Below, one piece after another: positions 52,631 to 60,551 of a stretch of 64,000 bases of DNA (within the stretch, counting starts at the first letter, position 1; every line of letters starts with the position of its first letter). Source of the stretch: Pseudorhodoferax sp032153935 (lineage in GTDB: Bacteria; Pseudomonadota; Gammaproteobacteria; Burkholderiales; Burkholderiaceae_C); assembly GCF_964253035.1 (NCBI RefSeq), contig NZ_CAXUQL020000001.1, positions 3,844,001-3,908,000 of the forward strand. Reading direction: 5' to 3'. A program made the translations under genes and the position numbers. Below the pieces are notes generated by a model that saw nothing but the letters and a program-made list of their open reading frames with translations, did no database searches and was not told the origin of the DNA.

Positions 52631-53023
52631 TCAACCCTCTAGATCTACTGTCACGTTCATGGCGCCGGCCTGGCCCGAGCGGGCCAGCCGGTAGGCGATC
52701 TCCACGCGCACCTGGCTGGGTGCGCCGGCGACCTCCCAGACCTCCACGCGGTCGAGCAGGATGCGGCTCTCCCAGCGGGTCAGCGCGTCCTGCACCAGGT
52801 CGCGCATCTCGCGCCGCGTGGCGATGGTGTTGGGCGCGTGCAGCAGCCGGTCCAGCCCGCCGCCGAACTCGGGCCGCATGAGCTGCTCGCCCGGGCGCGT
52901 GGACAGGATGGCGCGGATGCCGTCGCGCACGCTGGTGGCCAGGTCGGGCCAGGCCAGCGCGCCGTGCGCATCGGGCAGCGGCAGCAGGGGCCAGCCGATG
53001 AGGGGGCGTGGATGCGCGCTCAT
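52631..53023 (-). CDS. gp25-like baseplate wedge protein (Afp9-like)
   Basis: A 130-residue GPW/gp25-family protein. The family motif region reads IRAILSTRPGEQLMRPEFGGGLDRLL (residues 37-62), with the EPR-type R-P-E-F core that starts sheath assembly in T4, T6SS and eCIS. The C-terminal NVTVDLEG strand is standard. The start overlaps the preceding gene as ATGA, and baseplate J follows after 4 bp, the conserved order gp25-J. Confidence 0.95.
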   Translation of the reverse strand: MSAHPRPLIGWPLLPLPDAHGALAWPDLATSVRDGIRAILSTRPGEQLMRPEFGGGLDRLLHAPNTIATRREMRDLVQDALTRWESRILLDRVEVWEVAGAPSQVRVEIAYRLARSGQAGAMNVTVDLEG

Positions 53024-54576
53024 GACTTCGGCGGAATCTTCGGGAACGGCAGGCAGATCTTCATCGAGAACATCCAGCCGAACACGATGTTGAAGAGCCC
53101 CAGGAACAGGTTCAGCACCAGGAAGGCGCAGATCGTGATGATGGGGATGTTGAAGCTGCAGATCCACGTGAGGCCGAACTTGCTGCTCGCGCCTTCGCCG
53201 TCCAGCAGCTTCTTGCTCGACCCGGACAGCAGGCTCTGCAGCGAGGGCGGCACGACGAAGGCCACGCTGGGCTTGAGCGCATCGAGCAGGCCCTTGTCGC
53301 TGGGGTCGGGCAGCGCGATCTGCACGGGCGGCGCGCCCGCGCCCTCGTACCAGGCCGCGATCACGAAGGGCTCGCTGGCCTCGCCCCAGACGATGCGCGC
53401 CGGGCAGGCGCCCTCGGGTGCGAGCCGCACGAAGGCGCGCAGCTGGTAGCGCGCGCCTGGCTCGTCGAAGCGGCCACGCTTGCCCTTGACCGCGGCGAAG
53501 CGGCGCTGCATGGCGGCGTGCATGGCGTCCAGCAGGCGCTGCGCGGCCGTGGTTTCCATGGCCGGCCAGCTGGCGGGCATCTCGACGCTGCCGGCCTGCT
53601 GCTGCAGCAGCACGGCCTGGGCCTGCTGCAGGAACTGGTCGGCGCGCACGCGGCGCTGCTGGGTCTCGCCGCTGCGCAGCACCAGCGGCAGTTCCAGCGT
53701 GGACAGCGCCTGCAGGATGGGCGCGCCGGCGCTGCCGAAGGCATCGAACTCGCTGGCCAGCTGGCGCAGCAGCAGTACGAAGCGGGTCAGGGCGGCATCG
53801 GCGCCGGCCTGCTCGCTGTCCTTGAGCCAGGCGGCCGTGATGTTCTGGCCGGTGCGCGGCAGACCCATGGCCTGGCCCTGCAGCGCCAGCACCAGGTGGT
53901 CGCGGAAGGCGGCCGAGCGCGGGCCGAAGTCGGTGCCGGGCGCGGCGGCCAGTTCGTCGTCGGCCTCGCTGATCTCGCTGCTGACGGTGGGCACCAGGCC
54001 GTAGTAGAGGGTCTGTCCGGCCTCGGTGCAGACGTCGGGCGGCGCCAGGTACAGCGGGATGGTCGCCTCCTCCAGCGCGCTGTCGGGCTGGGTGCGCGTG
54101 AAGCTTGCCAGCTGGCGGTCGATGTCGGGCACGCCGGTCAGGCCGCCTGTGCTGCGCTGACCGGGCAGCGGGTCGGCGTCGGCGCCGCCCACGCGCGTGA
54201 GCGGCAGCCAGCCGTGGATGCGGCCTGCGGACTTCATCCAGCCCTCGGCGCGGCCGTCGGCGCCGACGCGGCGCAGCACCATGCCGGCGGCCTGGATGCG
54301 CCTGGGGTCCAGCCGCGGTTCGCCGGCGGTGTCGCACCAGGCCTCCAGCAGCGCGAGGTGGAACTGGCGCTGGATCGGCTGGAACAGCTTGAGCGTGCCC
54401 TGGCCGTCGAGCGCGCGGGCGCGCAGGGCGCGCAGGCGTTCGCGGCCGGCGGCGTTGCGAAGGTCGTTGAGCGTGGCGGGCAGGAAGTCGTCGTCGCTGC
54501 GTTGCAGCAGCCAGGGGCGGGCGCTGCGGGCGAGGCCGCGCGGTGCGCCGATGAGGATGGGGTGGTGTTGGGCCAT
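53020..54576 (-). CDS. eCIS-locus protein with C-terminal membrane segments, candidate anchor
   Basis: A 518-residue protein with no recognised family. The N-terminus reads HHPILIGAPRGLARSARPW; the middle is helical with Gln-rich ADQFLQQAQAVLLQQQ near residue 345. Residues about 470-510 are strongly hydrophobic (ICSFNIPIITICAFLVLNL, then FLGLFNIVFGWMFSMKICL), suggesting one or two membrane helices. There is no signal peptide. Most eCIS structural proteins have no membrane segments, so this one may tether the particle to the inner membrane, as in membrane-anchored CIS of cyanobacteria or Streptomyces. That role is inferred. The start is 32 bp from palindromic copy 3, and the stop overlaps gp25. 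Confidence 0.7.
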   Translation of the reverse strand: MAQHHPILIGAPRGLARSARPWLLQRSDDDFLPATLNDLRNAAGRERLRALRARALDGQGTLKLFQPIQRQFHLALLEAWCDTAGEPRLDPRRIQAAGMVLRRVGADGRAEGWMKSAGRIHGWLPLTRVGGADADPLPGQRSTGGLTGVPDIDRQLASFTRTQPDSALEEATIPLYLAPPDVCTEAGQTLYYGLVPTVSSEISEADDELAAAPGTDFGPRSAAFRDHLVLALQGQAMGLPRTGQNITAAWLKDSEQAGADAALTRFVLLLRQLASEFDAFGSAGAPILQALSTLELPLVLRSGETQQRRVRADQFLQQAQAVLLQQQAGSVEMPASWPAMETTAAQRLLDAMHAAMQRRFAAVKGKRGRFDEPGARYQLRAFVRLAPEGACPARIVWGEASEPFVIAAWYEGAGAPPVQIALPDPSDKGLLDALKPSVAFVVPPSLQSLLSGSSKKLLDGEGASSKFGLTWICSFNIPIITICAFLVLNLFLGLFNIVFGWMFSMKICLPFPKIPPKS

Positions 54577-54607
54577 GTCAGTGGTCCGTGGCGCAATGCA
54601 ATGCAAC

Positions 54608-55270
54608 GGCCGAGCGCAGCGATGGCCCGTGTGTGACCCCGCTCCCACCCCTGTGCCCACGCCGAGGAGCGCAGTGGACTGGGCGGCGCGGGGAACCTCG
54701 CGCTTCAACATCTGACTCATTGCACTTGTCCGAGCTGAACGAACGCAGTGAGTGGTGCGAGTTGTGCAATGCGCCCAGGCCGCGAGCACCGCAGGTTGCC
54801 CGGAGCGCTAGCGGAGGGACGGGGGCACCGGGGCCGCCTTCTCTTTGGTTACTTTCTCTTGGCGGAGCAAGAGAAAGTGACTGCACTGCCGGGGGCATAT
54901 CCCGGCCTCTGGTGCCCGCAGGAAACACTACGTCTGATCGAGGTGAGGAGGTGGGGACTTCATCCCCACACCCCGACCTACTTTTCTTGCTTCGCCAAGA
55001 AAAGTAGGCAAAAGAAGGCGACCCCGGTGCCCCTGTCCCTCCGCTAGCGCTCCGGGCAACCTGCGGTGCTCGCGCCATGGGCTGCATTGCGCAACTCGCA
55101 CCGTTCACTGCGTTCACTACGCTCGGACAAGCGCAATGAGTCAGATGTTGAAGCGCGAGGTTCCCCGCGCAGCCCATGGCGCTGCGCTCCTCGGCAGTGT
55201 CACAGGGGAAATTCCGATCCGGGCCATCGCTGCGCTCGGCCTGAGGTTCGGGCCATCGCTGCGCTCGGCC
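54608..55270. repeat. Palindromic repeat element, copy 3 (663 bp)
   Basis: Same orientation as the others, between the spike gene (stop 55326) and the membrane-segment protein gene (start 54576). Ends are GGCCGAGCGCAGCGATGG... and its inverted copy at 55250-55270. The left hairpin (54851-54878) has stem ACTTTCTCTTG/CAAGAGAAAGT, differing from copies 1-2 at two paired positions with both pairs kept. No protein-coding sequence is supported. Confidence 0.93.
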
Positions 55271-55325
55271 GCAATGGGTTGCGGCTGTGCGGGGGCGGCG
55301 CGCGGTTCCAAGTGTCGTCATGGCA

Positions 55326-56015
55326 TCACCACACATTTCCCGCACCGGGCGTATAGCTCGCGCTGATCACCGCATTGGTCTGCAGCACCGCGCACTTGAC
55401 GATGCCCGAGAAGTCGGCGATGGCCGCATCGACCTTGACCATGCCGGCCGTGACCTCCACGTTGGCGGCCTGCACCGAGACCTTGGCCGCGGCCGTGACC
55501 GTGATGCCGGCGGTCTCCAGCTTGATGCTGTTGCCGTTGGCGTCCTCCACCGTGAGCTGGCTGGGGCCGTCCTTGAGCGTCACGCGCGTGCCGCCAGGGG
55601 TTTCCAGCGTCAGCGTCTCCTGGCCGCTCTCATCGACCAGCGTGATCTGGATGCCGTTCTTCGAACGCAGGCGCTTGGTGCGGTTGGCGCCGCCGGCCTC
55701 GATGTCGGCCGGCGCCGCGGCGCTGCCGTTCCACAGCCCGCCCACGATCAGCGGCGCGCGCGCATCGCCCTGGGCCATCAGCACCAGCACCTCGTCGTCC
55801 ACGTCGGGCAGCATGAACAGGCCGCGCTGGTCGCCCGCGAACGGGGCGACGACGCGGGCCCAGAGCGGCGCGTCCTGGCCCGTGGCGCCGTCGAAGGCCA
55901 AGAGGCGGATCTGCACGCGGTTGAGCCGCTCGGGGTCGTCCAGCGAGACCACGCGCGCGAGCTGGGCCAGCGCGGCCCAGGGCGGCGCGGACATGAAGGG
56001 CAGGTCGCGTTGCAT
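55326..56015 (-). CDS. gpV-like spike/needle protein (Afp8 C-terminal half-like)
   Basis: A 229-residue baseplate assembly protein V. An N-terminal OB-like region (DPERLNRVQIRLLAFDG, then DVDDEVLVLMAQGDARAPLI) is the gp5/VgrG OB fold. From residue 130 a beta-helix-like repeat series (ETLTLETPGGTRVTLKDG, NGNSIKLETAGITV, NVEVTAGMVKVDA) forms the needle. It pairs with the gpD-like protein; the stop of that gene and this start share one base (TGATG). In Afp the two halves are fused in one protein, whereas here they are split. It ends 56 bp before palindromic copy 3. Confidence 0.93.
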   Translation of the reverse strand: MQRDLPFMSAPPWAALAQLARVVSLDDPERLNRVQIRLLAFDGATGQDAPLWARVVAPFAGDQRGLFMLPDVDDEVLVLMAQGDARAPLIVGGLWNGSAAAPADIEAGGANRTKRLRSKNGIQITLVDESGQETLTLETPGGTRVTLKDGPSQLTVEDANGNSIKLETAGITVTAAAKVSVQAANVEVTAGMVKVDAAIADFSGIVKCAVLQTNAVISASYTPGAGNVW

Positions 56016-57097
56016 CAGGTCCCCAGCCAGGCGCACTCGGCCTGGAATTCGGTGCGGTAGCCCTGGCGCTGGTCGAACAGATGGCGCGCCTGCACCACGT
56101 AGTAGCTGTTGTCGAACTGCGGCGCGATGCCGGCCAGCCGCACATGGCCACCCACGCGCAGCCGCGCATTGCCCTCGGCCACACCCTCGGCGCGCACGAA
56201 GCGGCGCGCGCGCTGGTCGAACGCGGCCTCGGCCACGGCGCGGGCTTCCGCGTCGCTGTGCACCGCCGGGCCTGCCAGGTGCAGCGGGCGTGCGCCCAGC
56301 GCATCGCTGGCCCAGTCCGGGCCGCTGCGGCCGCTGCCGGGGCCGCCGTGCGACAGTGCGCTGGCCTGGCCGCTGACGGGGGCACCGTCGCGCGCGTTCC
56401 AGCCCGACACGCTGACGGCGCTGACCTGTCCGGCCAGGTCGGCCGTGATGCGCACGCGCGCCAGCTGGCTGTACAGCGTGAGCTCCAGGCTGCCGCGCTG
56501 CACCTCGCCGCGCGGCGCCACCTGCAGCCTGTTGCCGACCACCTGCAGGTCGGCGTCGAAGCGCGCGAGCAGCCGGCGCAGGAAACCGAGGTCGGTCTCG
56601 TCGAGCTGGGCCCAGGTGCCGCGTGGCTGGTCCAGCGCGGTCACATCGACGGCCAGGCCCAGAACGCCTGCGATGGCGCGCGCCACCTCGGCCGGCGACT
56701 GGTCGGTGTAGACGCGGGTGCGGCGGGCGCGGCGTGCGGCGCCCAGTGCGTCTTCGGCCAGCACCACGAGTTCGGGCGGCTTGCCGTAGTCGCAGACCAT
56801 CTCCAGCGCGCTCACGCGGCCCTGGAAGATTTCCGTGGGGGCGGCGGCGTCGCCGCTGTAGACGGCCAGTTCTGCGCCCAGGCGCAGCGTGGAGCCGGCG
56901 TCGAAGGCGAGCTCGGGGCTGCCGTCGGTGGCGACCCAGTTGTTCAGCCGCAGCTCCAGGTGCGAGAGGCCGCCCTCGTTCTCCTCCATGCGCAGCGCCA
57001 GCAGCTGGGTGCTGAGCCGCGCGTCCTCCTGCCCCGCGATGCGCAGCGTCGGGCGCGCACTGAAGATGGCGCTGCGGCTGAGGGTGGCTTCGGTCAT
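56015..57097 (-). CDS. gpD-like hub protein (VgrG N-terminal half-like)
   Basis: A 360-residue protein of the phage late-control gpD / VgrG-hub type. Residues 30-110 hold RLSTQLLALRMEENEGGLSH and NNWVATDGSPELAFDAGSTL. Residues near 145-185 hold YTDQSPAEVARAIAGVLGL and WAQLDETDLGFLRRLLARFDADL, a diagnostic hub segment. It forms the trimeric hub to which the spike attaches. The start at 57097 follows a short cysteine-rich open frame. Confidence 0.93.
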   Translation of the reverse strand: MTEATLSRSAIFSARPTLRIAGQEDARLSTQLLALRMEENEGGLSHLELRLNNWVATDGSPELAFDAGSTLRLGAELAVYSGDAAAPTEIFQGRVSALEMVCDYGKPPELVVLAEDALGAARRARRTRVYTDQSPAEVARAIAGVLGLAVDVTALDQPRGTWAQLDETDLGFLRRLLARFDADLQVVGNRLQVAPRGEVQRGSLELTLYSQLARVRITADLAGQVSAVSVSGWNARDGAPVSGQASALSHGGPGSGRSGPDWASDALGARPLHLAGPAVHSDAEARAVAEAAFDQRARRFVRAEGVAEGNARLRVGGHVRLAGIAPQFDNSYYVVQARHLFDQRQGYRTEFQAECAWLGT

Positions 57098-57102
57098 CGC
57101 GG

Positions 57103-57318
57103 TCAGAACGTTTGAATGAACCGATCGCGCCCACGACGGGGTGCGGCGGGCTGCAGGCGTAGGCGCAGGCCGCCGCCCGGGCTCATGCCCGGGCAAGGAC
57201 TGCAACGCCCGCATGCGGCCTGGCGTGCCCCGGCCCGCAGGGCGAGGCCCTGGGCGCGGCGATCATGGTGAAAGCAGGTGCTCATGGGGCCTCGCGTGGG
57301 TGTGAGCGGTTCGTTCAT
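57103..57318 (-). CDS. Small basic Cys-rich open frame between DUF5908-like and hub genes
   Basis: A 71-codon frame starting 6 bp after the DUF5908-like stop and ending 5 bp before the hub start, so it fits the spacing of the operon. It contains a CGRCSPCPG stretch and many Arg residues. Ribosome-binding sequence is weak (GAGAAC) and no family is recognised. It could be a true small protein or a chance frame in an intergenic gap. Confidence 0.35.
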   Translation of the reverse strand: MNEPLTPTRGPMSTCFHHDRRAQGLALRAGARQAACGRCSPCPGMSPGGGLRLRLQPAAPRRGRDRFIQTF

Positions 57319-57324
57319 ACGTTC

Positions 57325-57489
57325 TCATTGGTCGCACAAACGTGCTTCGCGCTCGGCGCGCACGCGCAGGGTCTGCTCGATCTGTTCGGCCAGCGCGGCG
57401 CCATCGGGCGCGGCGGCGGCCGGCGCCGGCGCTGCAGCCGGTGGCGTGGGGCTGATCTCGGCGCTGACTTCTTCGAAGGTGACGGCCAT
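57325..57489 (-). CDS. Short DUF5908-like eCIS protein (Afp6-position)
   Basis: A 54-residue protein too short for most ORF lists. It reads MAVTFEEVSAEISPTPPAAA, an Ala/Pro linker, then a helix LAEQIEQTLRVRAEREARL ending CDQ. The layout (a short N-terminal strand, Pro/Ala linker, amphipathic helix with Glu/Arg) is that of the tiny DUF5908 proteins found between the tube-adaptor and hub genes in eCIS loci. GAGGAGC lies at correct spacing before the ATG, 12 bp after the adaptor stop. Confidence 0.72.
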   Translation of the reverse strand: MAVTFEEVSAEISPTPPAAAPAPAAAAPDGAALAEQIEQTLRVRAEREARLCDQ

Positions 57490-57501
57490 GCTCTGTGCTC
57501 C

Positions 57502-58473
57502 TCAACCGAACTGGATGCGGCCATGCAGGTCCGCCTGGACACCGACCTCGGCGCTCAGGCTGCCGCCGGCCTGCACCACCGCGCGGCCGCCCGGGCCGAA
57601 GGCCGCGCCGGCCACGGGCGGCGCCGGCAGCAGGCTGGCGCGAGCGGCGCCCAGGTCGACCGACACGCCGGGCGGCGCGATGGACAGGCCGGCGAAGGCC
57701 GGGCCGGCGGTGGCCGTGAGCGCGGCGCCCACGCTGAGGCCGGCGCCGGCACCGACCGACAGGCCCGCACCCGCGCCGAGCGACACGCCGGCCCCGGCCG
57801 AGAAGTCGGCCGCGGCCGACAGCGTCACGCTGCCGCCCACCGCAAGGCCCGCCTCGGCGCCGAAGCGCAGGCTGGCCGACGCATTGGCACCGGCGATGGC
57901 GCGCGCCGCGCGCGGGTCGCCCAGTGCGCTGGCCACGCTGGCGGCGCCGGCCCCCGGCGCGGCGCTGACCGGGTCGGCCGGCAGGCTGCGGTCCACCGTG
58001 GGGGACGGGCTCTTGTTGCTCTGGAACTCGACCTCCTGGCTGGCCAGCGTCAGCGCGATGGACGAGCGCAGCGGCACGCCTTCGGCCGAGAAGAAGTCCA
58101 GCGTCTCCTTGAACTGCTCGACCACGCCGCGGAAGCGGTAGCTGCCCCAGCCGAACTCGACCTTGGGCGCGAATTGCTTGCTGCCGTCCTTCGCCGGCTC
58201 CAGGAGGCCGCTGATGTGGGCCGTGACGTCGCGCACCGAGACGCCGGTCTCGGTGGTGTCGAACACCAGAGTCATGCTGAGCTTGCCGCTGCTCTTCTTG
58301 ACGAACTGGCGTGCGCCGTTGTTGCCGTTGCGGTCGTCGAACTCGTTGCTGATGGTGTACTCGAGCGAGGCCGGGTTGAACTGCAGCTCGAACGGCGCAC
58401 CGCCCGCGCCCGGGCCGTCCAGCACCTTGAAGGTGGCGGCGGCCACGGTGGGGGCGTCGGGCAGCCAGGCCAT
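57502..58473 (-). CDS. eCIS tube/baseplate adaptor (Afp7-like) with Gly/Ala-rich C-terminus
   Basis: A 323-residue protein. The first 175 residues match the CIS tube-adaptor family: FELQFNPASLEYTISNEF, SMTLVFDTTETGVSVRD, PKVEFGWGSYRFRGVVEQ and LRSSIALTLASQEVEFQ. Afp7 members usually end in a LysM domain; here the last 150 residues are instead Gly/Ala-rich with GAGAGLSVGAGAGLSVGA-type repeats and no LysM motif. The start shares bases with the preceding tube stop (TGATG). The adaptor normally joins the inner tube to the hub. Confidence 0.88.
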   Translation of the reverse strand: MAWLPDAPTVAAATFKVLDGPGAGGAPFELQFNPASLEYTISNEFDDRNGNNGARQFVKKSSGKLSMTLVFDTTETGVSVRDVTAHISGLLEPAKDGSKQFAPKVEFGWGSYRFRGVVEQFKETLDFFSAEGVPLRSSIALTLASQEVEFQSNKSPSPTVDRSLPADPVSAAPGAGAASVASALGDPRAARAIAGANASASLRFGAEAGLAVGGSVTLSAAADFSAGAGVSLGAGAGLSVGAGAGLSVGAALTATAGPAFAGLSIAPPGVSVDLGAARASLLPAPPVAGAAFGPGGRAVVQAGGSLSAEVGVQADLHGRIQFG

Positions 58474-58952
58474 CACGCGGCTCCGTCGAACAGGCGCAGG
58501 CCTTCGTGCGCCAGGTGCAGCTCTTCGATGCCGACCTCGGAGCCCTTGGCATTGAGGTCGGCGGCCTTGAACTTGACCGGCAGGCAGCGGTCCAGGCCCC
58601 AGGTCAGGGCCGGCTTGCCGGCGCTGTCCTGCACCACGATCTCGGCCGACAGCCGGTAGGCGTAGGCGCCGCCGCCGACCAGCTGGAACCAGCGGAACAG
58701 GTCGCGTGAGCGCGTCATGCCGCGCTTGAGCACCACGGTGGCGAAGCTGACCTGGCCGGCCCGCTGGGTGGCGCCGTAGTTGGCGCCGCCCGCGCGGATG
58801 AGCTTGGGCTCCATGGTGGCCTCCAGGCCCGTGCACTCGGCGAAGGCGCCGCTGCAGACCTCGACCGCGCCGCCGCCGCCGCTGCCCGCGCGCTTGAACG
58901 TGACCGCGAAGCGGAACACGTGCAGGCCGATGAAGGCGGCATCGATGGTCAT
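58473..58952 (-). CDS. Inner tube protein 2 (Afp5-like)
   Basis: A 159-residue phage tail tube (gp19-like/Hcp-fold) protein. It reads HVFRFAVTFKRAG, then CTGLEATMEPKLIRAGG, LKRGMTRSRDLFRWFQLV and VKFKAADLNAKGSEVGIEEL. These match the tube signature (an F-x-F strand, the GLE strand, LKRG-x-T, then the IEEL ending). It is more divergent than tube 1, as expected of the tube ring next to the baseplate. The start overlaps sheath 2 as ATGA. Confidence 0.9.
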   Translation of the reverse strand: MTIDAAFIGLHVFRFAVTFKRAGSGGGGAVEVCSGAFAECTGLEATMEPKLIRAGGANYGATQRAGQVSFATVVLKRGMTRSRDLFRWFQLVGGGAYAYRLSAEIVVQDSAGKPALTWGLDRCLPVKFKAADLNAKGSEVGIEELHLAHEGLRLFDGAA

Positions 58953-60526
58953 GGGGATTCCTCCGCCAACGCGTCGACGCTGGCCGCGTGGCCGAGCTGC
59001 AGCACCACCGTGATCTGCTCGATGGCCATGGCCGGGCGCACCTGCAGCACGGCGATGAGGCGGCCGGCGTCCAGGTCGGACTGGGTCATGGTGCTGCGGT
59101 CGCAGCGCACCGAGAAGGCCTGCGCGCGCGTCGCGCCGCCGAAGGCACCGGCCTGCCAGAACCCGGCCAGCAGCTCCTCCAGCGTGCCGCGCAGGCGCGC
59201 CCACAGGGCAGGGCCGTTGGGTTCGAAGACGGCCGTCTCGCCGGCGCGCTGCGCGGCCTGCAGCAGCGTGGCGAGCAGCCGGCTGGCGCCGCCGAAGCGC
59301 CAGGGGTCCAGCGCCGAGGCGCTCACGTCGGACTGCAGCGCCCAGCCTTCGGCCTGCTGGGCGAACAGGCACACGCGCCGGGCCAGCAGGGCCGAGGGGC
59401 TGTCCGGTGCCAGGCCCCAGGCCGGCACGGGCTCGGCGCCACCGACATCGCGCAGCAGCGCGAGCGAGCGGTCGCCGGCCACCGCGCGGTGCGTGCCCAG
59501 CGTGACCGCGCCCTGGGCGACGAGGCCGGCCAGGATGCCGTCGGCCGGCTCCAGGCCCTGCGGCAGGTCGCCGGCCGCGGCGCGGGTGCGCAGCCAGGGC
59601 CAGGCCAGCTGCGACAGCGCCTCGGCGGGGCGGCCCTGGGCGGTGTCTTCCGCGATGCCGTCGGCCAGCACGCCGGCCTGCTCCAGGTAGTTCAGAAAGT
59701 CGGCTTGCGCGTGCACGCCGGCAACGCTGCGCGTGCCGGCCTCGGGCAGCGGCAGCGCGGCCAGCAGCGTGGCGCTGCGCCGGTGCCGGGCCAGGAAGCC
59801 GCGAACGCCGTTCAGCGCCACGCGCCATTGCTGGTAGCCGGCTGCGTCCAGCCGCGGCGCGGGCACGCGCTGCAGCGCGGTGTCGGGCTCGGGCGTTTCC
59901 TCCACGTCGCAGGGCGCGAAGCCCTCGGGCAGCGGTGCGAGTGCGCGCGCGGTGTCCGGCGGTGGCGGCAGGCCGGCGCACAGGTCGGGCAGGTCGGGCA
60001 GCAGCAGCAGGCTGGCCTGCGGCAGGCCGTAGAGGTGCTGCAGGCCGTGCCAGCTGGCTGGCTCGTGCGGTGCGAACGGTGTGGCCGTGGGCAGCAGCCG
60101 GGCCAGGCGCGTGGCGCGCTGGGCTGCGCGCATGGCGCTGCTTTCCTGGCAGGGCCAGGGATCGCCCACGCGCACGACGATGGCGCGCCTGCCGCCGCGC
60201 GCGAAGAAGCTGCGCACGGCCGCGCCGAGGTAGCTGGCGCAGTGGCGCGTGCCGTCCACGTCCACGGGCCGGGCGTTCCAGTCGTAGAAGCGGTCGAACA
60301 GGTGCCAGCTGTCCAGCGCCAGCGGAAGGTCCAGCAGGTCTTCGATCTGCGCGGGCGGGCGTGCCCAGGGGCCGCTCACCCAGCCGCCCGCGTCCAACTG
60401 CGCGCGCAGCGCATCGGGCAGCGGCCGGCCGGCGCGCCGGCCGACGTAGCCGACGAAGCAGGCCACGTCCGAGCGGTACAGGTCGGCGGGTGCGCTCGGC
60501 GCGACGGGTTCGAAGACCAGACCCAT
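58949..60526 (-). CDS. Sheath protein 2 (shortened/divergent N-terminus)
   Basis: A 525-residue contractile sheath protein. The C-terminal half is clear: TAVFEPNGPALWARLRGTLEE, FSVRCDRSTMTQSDLDAGRL and AIEQITVVLQLG closely track sheath 1 (AVFEPNGERLWANVRQTISD and VRCDRSVMTQNDLDNGRL). The N-terminus lacks the PGVYVEE segment, starting instead FEPVAPSAPADLYRSDVACFVGYVGRR. In Afp/PVC, secondary sheath proteins differ in such regions and occupy the baseplate-proximal ring. It begins 26 bp from palindromic copy 4. Confidence 0.9.
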   Translation of the reverse strand: MGLVFEPVAPSAPADLYRSDVACFVGYVGRRAGRPLPDALRAQLDAGGWVSGPWARPPAQIEDLLDLPLALDSWHLFDRFYDWNARPVDVDGTRHCASYLGAAVRSFFARGGRRAIVVRVGDPWPCQESSAMRAAQRATRLARLLPTATPFAPHEPASWHGLQHLYGLPQASLLLLPDLPDLCAGLPPPPDTARALAPLPEGFAPCDVEETPEPDTALQRVPAPRLDAAGYQQWRVALNGVRGFLARHRRSATLLAALPLPEAGTRSVAGVHAQADFLNYLEQAGVLADGIAEDTAQGRPAEALSQLAWPWLRTRAAAGDLPQGLEPADGILAGLVAQGAVTLGTHRAVAGDRSLALLRDVGGAEPVPAWGLAPDSPSALLARRVCLFAQQAEGWALQSDVSASALDPWRFGGASRLLATLLQAAQRAGETAVFEPNGPALWARLRGTLEELLAGFWQAGAFGGATRAQAFSVRCDRSTMTQSDLDAGRLIAVLQVRPAMAIEQITVVLQLGHAASVDALAEESP

Positions 60527-60551
60527 GTCAGTCCCCTGGTTTCCGTGCCAT

